Assembly: GCA_014904845.1 (NCBI GenBank)
Contig: MU119337.1
Coordinates: 1-64,000 of the forward strand
Direction of reading: 5' to 3'
DNA: 64,000 bases
From: Acephala macrosclerotiorum
Lineage: Eukaryota; Ascomycota; Leotiomycetes; Helotiales; Mollisiaceae
The notes under the pieces were generated by a model. That model was not told the origin of the DNA and did not search any database. It saw nothing but the letters and a program-made list of their open reading frames with translations. Positions within the stretch are counted from its first letter, which is position 1. Each line of letters begins with the position of its first letter. The translations under genes were made by a program, and so were the position numbers. This document shows, in pieces, positions 50,015-60,906 of the stretch.

Positions 50015-52099
50015 TCAAGTCGATTTTCGCCGTAGACTTGCAAACCGACTCTTACCTGAGAAATTTTCCAAACGGCCTCCCATATCATTGTCGCTAATCG
50101 ATTTCAACGCTGTCTTGTTGAGAGAAGCGATGACCGGATCATGCGGCTCATATGTAGGATCTCGGGGACACGCCAATAAGCAATATTGTCTGCCTTTGCA
50201 CTTTTCATTCAGTTTCCTCGTCTGTTGACGAAGTTCTAGTGCTTTGATCCTCTTGACTGGAGGTGGAGGTGTGTCGGACTCTATGATGAGCATGCGAGAT
50301 TGAATCAGGTCTAGGAGGTCGTGCAAGTACTGAGTGCAGTCTCGGTGTTTGTGAAGATATCTAAATTGCTGCGCTGAACTGTTAGCATGAAGTAGCAGCA
50401 AATATCAGAACGTTAGGCTCGCGGACACACTTGCCTCTTCTACTTTGTCTTTGATCTTGAATGCGTATTTATTGGCATCACCATCGACTTTTTGGATGTT
50501 GAAGTAGATGTCTGTATCGACGCCATTGATGTACGCAGAAAAGCGTTCGCTTCTAAACCTCTGCCTTCCTTCCCAGCCATCCAGAATCCAGACGACGAAT
50601 TCTAAGAACATACAGCCGAGGGTCCAGACATCAAAGGATCGAGATACATGGCCATGTGCACCCGCCATGTCACATTCGGGCGGTCGATAATTGGGTGTTG
50701 CTGGTATGTTTAGCCCTGGTACATTCGATCGACTCACATCTCGATGGACGGCAGAGAGGCCCAGGTCCGAGATTACCAGGATCTCTGCTCCGTCGCGTCT
50801 GAACCAGAGTATGTTTTCAGGCTTGATATCGCCGTGCCGGCCGTATAATTTCTCGCCGTCTTTATCGACCATATTTGGACCTGGATTGTGAATGAAGTCC
50901 ACCGCCTCAATGATCCCGCACACTTGATCAGAAATCCATATGAATGTCTCGTGATCCTTCTTCGGCTTTCCTTTCCTTTGCCAATAGCTCAGCAAATCAC
51001 CCTCGGCCCATGGAAATAGAAGATGGTATTCTTCTTTGCTGATCCCCTTCTTGCACGTGATGGTCGCGAGCAGGGTGACGATATTGCGGTGACCACTGAA
51101 ACGCTTGAGCATACTGGTCTCTCTTTCAAATGCCTTTTTGTCCATGTCATAGAGACGTTTAAGAGCAAAAAGGTTCTCGTGAGCCGATATCTAGGGAAAT
51201 GACCTGTGTAAGCTGAGAATAACATCTTTCTAGGGCTTCGATGGCTTTGAAAGAGAAGGTTTGGAACATACAGATTTTAGCTTCTCGTGAAAATTATGTT
51301 GCCACGGATGGATGATAATTTGGTAGACCTCTCCATAACCACCCCCAAGTGACATTGTTTGGAGTTGTGCGGTGGTGGATGTCATTGAATTTGAATCTTG
51401 GGCTGAGGACGATCGACGTTGATTATCAAAGGTCCGATACCATGGCTCGATATCATTTTTGTCCAAGACAACATGGCAAGCATCACCAAGTTTGTTTGGT
51501 GAGGCAAAGAAAGGGACCTTAAACCCCTTCTGATACGTCAAGTAGACGTCAATTTCGAAGCCTCGCCAACCCCTGAAGGTGGGGTTATTCTCGTCCAAAG
51601 GGATGCTGGAGTCATCTATGTATTCATGGATAAGGCTTTTAATGCAGTGTTCCTTTCCCGTTAAGAGTAGGAGAGCGAACAAACGACGAAAACTTGATCC
51701 CTGGGTTCCGCTTCCCCATATCCGTTCCGTCCAATATGTCTTCGCTTCATCAGTTGACCGGTGAACTCCTCCATTGTTGGCCGGAAGTGTCTTGTTGCTT
51801 ACTAGAGCGTCGACAACTTGGAAGACTATAGCTTTGTCAAAGAGGTAATCGAAGAGTTTTGGAGGCCAGAATCGGGTTTGTTCATTTTCTGGGTGACGGA
51901 CAGCATGATCTCTAAGTCGTGTTTCGATTGCTAGTGTAACGTCTCCTTCGCTTGCCGAGATAGAGGTAATCTCAGGCAGTGAAATGTTTTGCCATGGCTG
52001 TGGTTTAGGTTTGTCCTTGCTGGGCTGGTTTGTTAAGGCAGTTGGGACGCGGCTGAGCTTTGGTCCATCCCCAATCTGGAATGCCGGTACATCCGCCAT
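50015..52099 (-). CDS. Fungal protein kinase with N-terminal helical leader
   Basis: Three exons: 52099-51272, 51190-50431 and 50373-50015, 648 aa. Introns: GTATGT...TCCCTAG, and GTGTGT...GCTAACAGTTCAG; a GC-AG alternative (GAG|GCAAGT) exists for the second and would drop two residues. A 240-residue leader (EGDVTLAIETRLRDHAVRHP, WPPKLFDYLFDKAIVFQVVD) precedes GGGYGEVYQI, the catalytic lysine FALKRL (Lys287), HGDIKPEN (395-402), SDLG (DFG variant, 417-420) and PPECD. The C-terminal tail has DCTQYLHDLLDLIQSRMLII, a helix also seen in the kinase at 53779. Catalytic residues are present, so it may be active. Substrates unknown. The small gene B lies just upstream on the same strand. Confidence 0.85.
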
Positions 52100-52466
52100 A
52101 GCATCTTTCGAATATATTCCAAGAGACTGAATCTATATGATCTGTTGAGTGTATAGAGATACTTTGAAGGGAGTATGTGTGATGTGCAGGACCAGCCTTG
52201 GGGCGGCAGGCAGCTATATCCCCGGTGCTAGCCTAGCCGCAGTCAAGATCCTGTGATAAATCTTATCTTGGGTAATATAACAACAATCATTGCTCTTTCA
52301 ACTGTTTCACACATCAATATCAAATTCATATGAAGAATAATATGATTGATATACACTCATGCACTTGAACACTATTATTACATTACAATCATAACTGGCA
52401 GCCCGTGCAATTTTGAAGGTATAAAGAGAGCCTTCTCGAAAAGCTCCGCCGATAATAATCTTTACA

Positions 52467-52811
52467 TCATAACCTTTTATTCAACCAATCTTGAACCTCG
52501 GGTTCGTCCTGATAATGGCGTAGGTTAGTCAAATGTAGTTTGCATGGTGGGGAACAGAACACTGACAGGATCCAGAGCATCCGTGCTTCCAGTTACTTTG
52601 ATACAGTAGACGTTATGACGCATCTTATAAAGTCAGACGTCCTCGCTCAAGCAGCAAATTGCCAATCAGATCTTACCTCAACTTCGTAATTGCCAGCTCC
52701 ATATTTGGTACGTAAGAGGGTAGCAAGACCGACAGGACTCTTGACTAGCTTGGAGTGGATAAACTGCAACCCCTCTTCTTGTTTTGGTGGGACCTCAGGA
52801 CTTGCGTTCAT
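52467..52811 (-). CDS. Small alpha-beta-beta-alpha family protein, member B (77 aa)
   Basis: Three exons: 52811-52677, 52623-52567 and 52508-52467. Exon 1 ends LATLLRTKYGAGNYEVE, exon 2 is MRHNVYCIKVTGSTDALDP, exon 3 is DEPEVQDWLNKRL. Introns are phase 0: GTAAGA...GTCTGACTTTATAAG and GTCAGT...GACTAACCTACGCCATTATCAG. Exon ends fall at the same points of the motif as in members A (34336) and C (46389). It sits between two kinase genes, co-directional with one (50015-52099) and divergent from the other (53779). The predicted order is helix, strand, strand, helix. No known domain or catalytic motif. The gene model is mine; no coding stretch exceeds 45 codons. Confidence 0.65.
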
Positions 52812-53778
52812 GGCTGGCTATAGGGTCGGCGTTGAAAGGATAAAGATTGGCACTCGAGAATGCGATGTACAGTGGGTCTCTGCTTGAAACAACAACAACA
52901 AAAAGTCGACAATGGCGATATGGTGTTCGCGGTCTTATAAATATCTGCACTCGGCAATAGCCTGCCCGACCTTTTGCAAGGGGAGTGGTGGTGACTGAGG
53001 CACTGTCAGCCATTGCAGCCTTCTTTTTGCTCATTCAGCAGTGCCTCCAATACGAGGTTTCAGATCAGTCACACTTGATTGTGGTGGGTGACACCGACTC
53101 TCGAGCCCGCCTCAGCTTTTCTTTTGTTGGCTGACGAAGCAGCGCTTTCAACAAACCCATGCGAGTTGCCGCAGTATCAACGCTCAGCCCCATCAGCTCT
53201 GTGTTACCGGAAAATCTGAGCTCGTAAGCCCATTTTTTTCCTAGGAAATCAAGACATCACGGCACTTCGTGGTAAATCGTCTTTCTTCATCTAGATTCTA
53301 ATATGATATCAGTTATCAAGACAAGAAATAGACCACACTTTTTCTCGCCTGAGTTGATTTGACTCGCATCTTTATGAATCATAATCCATTAGACAAGGCT
53401 CTAGTCGAGTCTGGTCGGCTATGGTCCTCCACACACCCCCGCTGCAGCCGGGCGCAAGGGCGTCTCAGTGAAGAAGTGGCTTGCGGCTTGATCACCAGAT
53501 CAGGAACTTTCCTGTAGAGGTTTGAACAATCTTGGCTCAATATCCGACGAAGCAGCGAGGCTCTTTGTGGGGCACGCGGACATCCCAACCCACACTACCA
53601 GCCTCGTGGCGTGCAGGTAGCCGCAAAACATGTCATCGCACTGTTGGAAATGTTACATCCCCATTCAGGCTTCCCTTCATTGATCTTTTCTGGTGCCTCG
53701 TCAGCACTTCAATTAGGCAGACTATTATTCAACAGTCTGAGTCCTTGTGCCAATTTGATCACTCTCGAAAAAGTGGAA
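52812..53778. other. Intergenic/5' region of the 53779 kinase
   Basis: Divergent spacing between the small gene and the kinase. The frame of the kinase is open back to 53611 (with an ATG at 53650), and a 46-codon ORF starts at 53374, so an upstream exon of the kinase cannot be excluded. Nothing else recognised. Confidence 0.35.
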
Positions 53779-56756
53779 ATGGACGCCCCCGGAGCTCAAG
53801 ACAACCATGAGCAGGTTGTACTAGAGCCCGCACTGCCTGGGCCACCTACAGTTATTGTTCACAGATTAGAGGTACAACCCGGTGATTTGACTGTCAGTTG
53901 TCGTTCTCTGAAATATGGGGCTTTAGCTAATCATATGCAGCCGTCAATTCTTCTGGGCTCAACACGCCGCCGTGTGCTTTCCGGTCCATCTGGATGGGAT
54001 GAGCCTCTTTCATCTCTCGACATCCCAACAAGGCCTGAAATTCAGCACAGAGGTTCCAGAGAAACGAGCGACAAGGCGGACTCACCTAGTACTCCTGCTT
54101 CTCGTGGGCATGAAGGAGATGCTAAGCAGCGACAGCTCGAATACACGCCAGGATCTGTTATCTCGGACTCGACATGGAACTGGAATGGACAGGAATTATC
54201 AGAAGATAATGTCAGCATATGTACAATGGTTGACCGAGGTTATACAGCTGCTGAAAAGAGACATACCAAATCGCTCGGAACTACGGATCACCCAACGCTA
54301 GAACTCTTTGCAGGGATCGGAGCCCATTCCAACTCGGGCGATTCGTTGAATGTGCTTCTTCGATCCGCTCTTGCGCCATACGGCGGTAGCAATGAACCAG
54401 GAACTAAGAAATGGCTTCCTTTTGACAAACTATTCGAGCTCGTAAACGAGAGTCTGGTTTACCAAGAGCTGTCGCGAGTCTTTGAGAACAACTTATCTAC
54501 GGTCGAACCCGGAAGCTACCCACAGAAAATATGTGGCCCCATCATCTATAAAGACAATAGTGGTAACACGTTGAAGTCATCATCACGATGTATTTTTGCC
54601 ATTCTAACTCTCATGGATGAGTCGCAAAGCGCCCCCCAGTTTGTGGATGCTGGACTCAGCGACAAAGACTTGCCTCTACACTGGCGCCCAGCCACCTCAA
54701 CCACCAGAAAGTACGAATTCTTCAGCATTTCGAATCCTGAAAGAACATGGCTCGTACCACAAACCTGGTCAGACAACAAGTTCGATTCTTTCATGTTGTA
54801 CCAGGGCTACATGCTTTCGCCGTTCTTCAATCTGGAGGCAAGAGAAGTACCTTTCCACGATTTGCATTCGGACGCTATTCTGCCATTCACGGAAGAAGGA
54901 CAAAAGGATCGTCCTCGACAAGGACACCATGGTTCTGTATGGCGCGTTAAGATTCATCCAGCTCATCATGATCTTCACGAGGTATTCCTAGCTCTCACCA
55001 TCTGCTTCTCAAGCTTTCCCTCAGCCAGACTGACATTCTCTTAGGATGATGGCGGCAAGAATCCGTACTTTGCTGTAAAAGAGCTCAATTCTGCCGACGA
55101 GGGCGAAATTAATTTCAAAAATGAAGTCAACGCCTGGGCGAAGTCAGTAGGTGCCACTGATAATCCTCACCTCATTCGACTGCTCGCTACTTGGCGAAAG
55201 AAGCAACGTTGGCACTTGCTATTTCCCTGGGCCAAGGGAAACCTTCGAGACTACTGGAAAACTTCTGATATTTCTCGGCCAGATCCATCGCTCGTGCAAT
55301 GGATTGCAAAACAATGTCTTGGCATTGCGCAAGGTCTGATGAAAATCCATCGAAACGGATCTGAAGATCGAAAGGACAATCACCATGATTGGGGCATCCA
55401 TGGTGACATCAAGCCAGAAAACATTCTCTTGTTCGATGACCGGAATAATGCGCATGGGATCTTGGTTATCTGCGACTTTGGCTTCACTAGATTCCATGGT
55501 AGGGACACGAGATCAAATGCAAACCCAGTAGGCTATACGGCCACATACCGTGCCCCCGAATATGATACGAAGCATCGGATCTCCAGAGCCTATGATATGT
55601 GGAACCTTGGGTGCCTGTACCTCGAATTTATCACATGGTATTTGACTGGATCCTATAGTGCTGTCGAAATCTTCTGTTCCATGAGAACCAAGGAAGACCA
55701 TGGTGAACCTATTCGCATGGACAAGTTCTTTGTCTGCGTTAGCATTAGTGATGAGCACACACTTGGTGCTATCATAAAGCCGTGCGTTCTGAAGGTAAGT
55801 TTCAGAAGACAATGTCCAGCATCCACCATTACTGACTGACCGAATAGTGGATCCGACGCCTCCGTAGCATGAAGCGATGCAGTGATTTCTTCCACGACTT
55901 ACTAGACATGATAGAGAGGGATCTTCTCGTCATCGACCCTCAAGGTCGAAAGAAATGCGACAGGGTTGTACGCAATTTGAGGGAAATCTACAATAAATGC
56001 ATCAAGGAAGGTGAATCGTACTCCTTCACAGGGTCTCCGAAACCCTTGAGCGAAGAACTGAGTCCGGTGGGGAACTTCCCCGTTCCTTTCTCTTATCCAG
56101 AAACAGAGGTGGAGAGAATGGCTAGTTCAGAGTTTCCTTTGCCTATTGTTTCTACTCAAGGGGAGTGGAACACATGGATGGTAAACAGCGGATCGTCGGG
56201 CGAGCGTCAATGGTACCAGGATTCAAATATCGATAGTATATTTGCCAGCGAAGCAACTCAAATAGCGACACATTTCACTCCGTTGATAGCAGAACGCGCC
56301 CGACTGGAAATGGACCTAGAAGAAGAGGAAGACGAAGAGACGCCACTACTTACAACCTCTCGAGTCTCTCGAGAGACTGTTCGACAAACACAAGAAAGTC
56401 GTCTTTGGACGCAGTCTCCAGAGCCACTAGAAAGAAAGGCCTCCAAATCAAAATCGCTACTCGGCTCCACTCAGTCGTCGGATGAGACACATTTTGGAGG
56501 CATGGAGACACGGACCGAGGAGGGTGGTGGAGACGAGACAGCATCGGGGGAAAATATGCAGTCTCGCTCATATGGGGAGCGTATAATGGACTCTACTTCA
56601 CCATCCTTTACCAACGGGTCTCCTAAATTGGCACCTGAATATCGTGCTAGATGGCATGAGGCGAATAATTTTTGGTCAGCTTTCAGTACTTGGGTCGGTC
56701 ATTGGTTTGATTGTGGGGCAAACCGAACCAAGTCTTACAATCAAACCAGATGCTAA
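53779..56756 (+). CDS. Fungal protein kinase with long leader and Ser/Glu-rich tail
   Basis: Three exons: 53779-54981, 55045-55794 and 55848-56756, 953 aa; introns GTATTC...TCTCTTAG and GTAAGT...CTGAC...CGAATAG. A 380-residue leader includes WLPFDKLFELVNESLVYQEL, typical of this fungal kinase group. The domain has GHHGSVWRV (Gly loop), AVKEL (Lys413), HGDIKPEN (520-527), CDFGFTRF (DFG at 545), RAPEYD and YDMWNLGCLYLEFITWYL. After CSDFFHDLLDMIERDLLVID a 230-residue low-complexity tail follows with an acidic patch (EMDLEEEEDEETPLL). It resembles the kinase at 50015 but is clearly diverged. Start chosen at the ATG in GTGGAAATGG; an upstream ATG at 53650 is in frame. Confidence 0.82.
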
Positions 56757-57683
56757 AAGAGTTGTACAGAGAAAGCCACTCGATTATCGAGCCTCTGTAA
56801 TTTTTGGTAGTGTAAATGCTTCACTTGAAAGACCTCCATTGTTGGGGGGGGGTTTGAGTTTATTTCAAGGTGACGTGGCACTCTTCACCAATAGTTCAGC
56901 GCTGGCAAACTTCCAGGCTCGCAACCAACTTCCTCCATTTCAGCATTCTATTTCTTATGGGCAGCCCCATCGGAAAATAAGTGACCGCATCAAAGCTAGA
57001 TTCGGGAGTTTCACGATTTGCGTCCGACGCGTCCCGCAGCGACACGCTTCACCTGGCAAAAGCCAGCGAGCGGCATGACCTTCGTTGAAAAGAAAGAAGA
57101 TATTGGCACACCAACCAAACGATAAAATCAAAGCAGACCCCAACCTTAACACAATATCTACGACCACGTATTAAATAAAGCCCTGATATAACTTCCCATA
57201 TACATTTTAGAGAAGGCCTGGACACGCCAGGGGCCTAAATGGGTTCTATATTCTGGGCGCCGGCTGACTCAAGGCGTGCTTACTCGTTAAGATGCTCAGG
57301 TTTTGGCTCAGGCTGGCTCAGGCTGTGATCGGGCTGTGACCAGGCTCTGTTCAGGCTCTGCTAGGTCTGCTCAGGGTTGCTCACCACCGACTCAGGTTAA
57401 AGCGGCCGCTGCTCACGTCCACGGACTAAACAGAACCAGCGAAAGAATACATTAACATAGGGTATACCGGTATATACCACACCCTCGCCTCATTGCATCC
57501 TCGCAGCTTGAGAACTATATTCAACGTATGCTATCATTTCGCACTTCTTCGCTTCTGCCCTTCTTCCGCCTCATGTATGCCTGTGCTACCCCAAATTTCG
57601 TCTCGCCTCTTTTACTTGCCTTCGTTGTCCTCGCATATAGTCGTGAATCGATTTCTGCCAGCCATCAGTATAAACTCTCGCCC
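56757..57683. other. Intergenic with dispersed repeat
   Basis: Open frames around 56644-57078 overlap the kinase end and have no recognised domain. 57220-57445 carries the GGCTCAGG repeat listed separately. 57493-57683 is the 3' side of the UstYa-like gene. Confidence 0.4.
57341..57445. repeat. Dispersed GGCTCAGG repeat, copy 2
   Basis: Same order of motifs as at 21461-21575: a GGCTCAGG cluster (extending back to about 57295), GCTCACC, ACTCAGGTTAAAGC, GCTCACGTCC, GGACTAAACAGAACCAGCGAA. The differences are mostly transitions. Confidence 0.6.
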
Positions 57684-58489
57684 TCAAACCCACTCCATTA
57701 TTTTCACCTTACTCTTACACTCATGCGGAATCCCCATCCCATCAACCTGGATCTTACCTCCGTCTGGCTCTGTCCTCTTCCACTCCAACGTCATATCTGC
57801 CTGACACTCCAGCGTCTGTCGTATGTAATCTAAGCAATGCCTATTATGAAACGTCTTGATTTGCTTCTGTACCAGCGTTTCCATCTCGTTATCCGTATTG
57901 TTGTTTAAGACACCTTCGACGAGATCGAAATAATCGCGACGGATGACGGACAGGCAGTGAAGCTGGTGGTACAGCACCACAGAAAAGATTGTTCCGTCGG
58001 GAGTGGGCTCGCCTTCGCTTGAGGGTAGGTTGTACGCTGATGGTTCTTCGATTAACACATAGCCTCGACCGAACTAAGCGTAGATAGAAGGGAGGATAAT
58101 CAGGGAGGGGCAATGTACTGGAAGGAGAGATCTCCACGCGCGTTCGCTTTCCGGAGTGCGTAGGCCGGCGAAGGTATAATTCCATTCGAGTGTTCGCATT
58201 TCTGTTGGAACTGCAACACACGTTAGGTTTGTTGGTAGGATTTTGTTGAGATAGGAGATGACCTACAATCTGGTACCGGTGTTTGGTAGAGCCTCTCGAT
58301 CCCCCCACAGCCTCGCGAACTTTGTGACATGACCAGCCATACTAGGAAATATGGAAGTAGTCCACATAGTAGACAGGCCAGTGGGAGAAGCTATGTTCCT
58401 CGGCGTCTTGGTGTTGGTCTCGGTGGGTCCTCCCTGTCTTCTTCGTTCGATGGGAGCAAATAATCAGTGGGTTTCTCATCCGCATCCAT
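57684..58489 (-). pseudogene. UstYa-like (DUF3328) protein with in-frame TAG
   Basis: Exons 58489-58267, 58210-58119 and 58073-57684 (introns GTAGGT...TTGCAG and GTACAT...GCTTAG) give 234 codons. The layout is that of UstYa-type proteins: a polar N-terminus ending PRPTPRRRGT, one membrane helix (LLPLACLLCGLLPYFLVWLV), WNYTFAGLRTPESERAW, then two HxxHC motifs, YHQLHCLSVIRRDYF and HNRHCLDYIRQTLECQAD, and a final GIPHEC. UstYa proteins oxidise or cyclise peptides in fungal RiPP and related pathways. Codon 33, just before the membrane helix, is TAG (58393-58391); CAG-to-TAG would explain it. All later codons are intact, so the stop is young, or the start is downstream, or the base is an error. 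No precursor peptide gene or other pathway gene was seen nearby. Confidence 0.8.
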
Positions 58490-59379
58490 GACTTACGGAT
58501 GCAGAGTCTTCTCGGTGGATTGTTCTATCTCACGCTTGATCGTGAGACAGTTCGCACTAGGAGTCTTACGCCATTAGTGCTTATCGCAACCTCCATGCTC
58601 CTATCCTTCACTGTGCCTCTTGCAAGATAGTCAGGACAACTGCGAACCACTCCATTCTGTCGATCGTTTTCTGTACGACGCGAAAAGAACTTTCTTTCGT
58701 CACGGATCTAGATTCCGGTAATAATTGTCATCAGACACCACCAACGAACAAAGGTCCCATCTCTTCGCAGCGACTTGTTAACTAGCTGAGCCGCATGCAA
58801 TGCACGCAATACCCGTTTGAAGCCATTCTTGGCCTGCTGAAGTATAGACTGATTCATCATTCCGTAATATTGATATGCAGTATAGAACAGAGAGGCACAG
58901 CGCCTATCCGAAGCACCGCCACGAGAATGCAGATCCGGACCCCGGGACCGTCTTCGACTCGTGGAATGAGCGCTGTACGCATGGTGCAGAGCTTCCTTGC
59001 TCCTGCATCGGGGTCATTGTAGCGTGCGTAGTGGGCGTACCATGGACTTTGTATCATGATCAAGCAAGCGAGGCTCTCCTGTGGTAGCCGCAACAGGCTC
59101 TACTCAACGGGCCTTCAATCAAGCAAAACGGTTTGGAAAAGCAAACGAAAAAAAGGTAAAGACAAGATTTCTACTGAATGGCAACAATGATTGACGCCGA
59201 TGACAGTTACACCCCGCTCGCTCCGTAGGACCACGCTTTATTGGGAGACTATACTGGCTGAATGGTAGAGTGTGGTCACAAGCTTCCGATGCTCCAGGCT
59301 GGCTGCTAGGGCAACGCGAAATCCGCCATGGTGTGCACAACCTCGACGACTAACGGCTACACTAACTCAAACTCAATGA
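58490..59379. other. Gene-free stretch
   Basis: Overlapping short ORFs on both strands (58795-59093, 59119-59340) lack domains and good splice sites. Nothing supported. Confidence 0.35.
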
Positions 59380-59968
59380 ACTGGATTCATTGTTGGCTAC
59401 GATGAGCTCAGGGAGTCGGGGTTCCATACTGACGCTTTTGCTGATGAAGCTTTGACTTGGTTCCCTTTCTTTCCTGATATCGATGATGGACCCAATGTCT
59501 TCATACCTCAAGCCGATTTCCTCTCGGGTCCTCCGAGGTGGTTGCGTTCTTGCTGCCTCCGTGCATCACCCAGCATCTGATGGCACAGTTCTGTACACAA
59601 TTCTCAAACTCTGGACAGATCATTGTAGTGCCTTGTAGTCGGAAAGCTCGTAGTCACCAGACTCGCCAGTACTAGAAAGTTCTGATCGCACTCCGCTAGA
59701 GAAGATATGGGCCAAGCAAAGGAAAAGTCCGTCAACAACATCGACCTTAACACATAGATATTGTTTAGTGTCGACCCTTCTGATATGAAGCCATCTGAGC
59801 AGAACGAGCCGGAAGCGCTTCGCGAGCCCACAGCAGCGATACAAGCCGAACGAGTGTTGAAGTACACCCATTTTCTAGATATCGCCAGGAAACCTCGCCT
59901 TGCTACAGAAAGATTGTGCTGAGGAATCTGGCCCTGGGACGTCGTTGAACATTCCATCTGTGCTCTGA
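59380..59968 (+). pseudogene. Decayed coding region, unknown family
   Basis: Protein-like pieces follow one another on the plus strand in changing frames: TGFIVGYDELRESGFHTDAF with LTWFPFFPDIDDGPNVFIPQ; then EVVAFLLPPCITQHLMAQFC and SNSGQIIVVPCSRKA after a shift near 59540; then SPDSPVLESSDRTPLEKIWA near 59655; then DPSDMKPSEQNEPEALREPT and VLKYTHFLDIARKPR near 59780; then QKDCAEESGPGTSLNIPSVL to TGA at 59968. One switch (near 59757) could be an intron, the others look like indels. I cannot name the family. Minus-strand ORFs over the same bases look like shadows. Confidence 0.4.
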
Positions 59969-60004
59969 TGTGGCGCTTTTTGCTGAAAGTCAGAACAGCA
60001 GCTG

Positions 60005-60336
60005 TTCATGTGTCTGCCAAAACCAATGAGAGGGATGGCGAGGAGGTCGTAGCTCACTTGGTATGACTTTTGATGCGAGACTCACTTTGGCTAATCTGTC
60101 CCGTTGAGTTATCTAGGCAGCCTCCCCATGCTCCATCATTCAGTATGCCGCTCTCGCAACTCGTCGCCCAGCACTGCAGCATCTCTACCACTGCTCAGGC
60201 TATTCGTGAGAGTGCCAATTATATCTCAACCGCTGGGCTCTTGGACGCGTACACCGTAGCAAGAAGCGTGCCGGATTATGGTAGCTTGACTTTTTGTCCT
60301 ATGGCGGATCTGCTATGTCGGTATCGTCCATGTTGA
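60005..60336 (+). pseudogene. Possible further decayed coding, unknown
   Basis: Plus-strand reading LKVRTAAVHVSAKTNERDGE then EVVAHL, with a GTATGA donor at 60060, could continue after an ATCTAG acceptor (60117) into AASPCSIIQYAALATRRPAL, or in another frame into ESANYISTAGLLDAYTVARS, which ends in TGA at 60336. This may be the 3' part of the preceding decayed gene. Weak support only. Confidence 0.25.
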
Positions 60337-60423
60337 TGCTCCCAATCTATGATACGAGCTTCAGTGATTGCATCTTCAGTAATAAGGGGACGCCGGAGGG
60401 AGCAAGGTCGTTGATGGGGCTGC

Positions 60424-60738
60424 TCAATCGTTGGGTTTGTGCTCCCTAGGAGGATGTCTGATGGAGGGGAATTCGCTTTGAACTTGCTCGACGAGGATCT
60501 GGAGCTCTTGGAAGAGGATGAAGAGTTTTTGAAGTATGTACTTTTGCTTTGTTGAGGGGTACTGGGCCAAAGAAGGAGTGGACTGCTTTGCATGGAAGAG
60601 GGTTGCGCAATACGGGAAGGTGCGTGCGGACCTGGGGCGCTGGCAGACGGGGCAGGTATCGTATAGAAAATTTCGTGCAGTTCACATCTGCAGCTCTTTC
60701 TTGTCCTCGCGGGGCTGGATGGTGATGATTGTAAACAT
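60424..60738 (-). pseudogene. Small Cys-containing protein with internal TGA
   Basis: Minus-strand frame from ATG 60738 (MFTIITIQPREDKKELQM) meets TGA at 60684-60682, then continues open with TARNFLYDTCPVCQRPRSAR, TFPYCATLFHAKQ and an amphipathic helix (QKYILQKLFILFQELQILVE) to the stop at 60424. The CPVC...C spacing suggests a small zinc knuckle. If the TGA is real the gene is dead or shorter; a 46-bp intron (GTGAAC...CTGCCAG) could remove the TGA but leads to a low-complexity Ser-rich frame, which I think less likely. It is divergent from the Zn2Cys6 regulator (start 60907). Confidence 0.35.
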
Positions 60739-60906
60739 CGCGACAACGAGAGGTTCTTCTTCCCTAGGATCTCCATGCGCCTTCCCCAATATCGTTAGCC
60801 GATGGACTAGAGCCAACCCCGCAATCCGGGAATTTGAAGGCGTTGCAGAACTGTAATTGTATGCTCTCAAACGCTTCATAAGAATAAACTCTAAATTTAT
60901 GTGACT

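Noticed and set aside
56644..57078. 144-codon ORF overlapping the kinase 3' end
   Set aside because: Different frame from the kinase; the hydrophobic stretch is suggestive but no splice joins it to the kinase exon convincingly.
60446..60776. Two Ser/Pro-rich minus ORFs
   Set aside because: They are alternative frames of the Cys-containing ORF; low-complexity composition and no domain.
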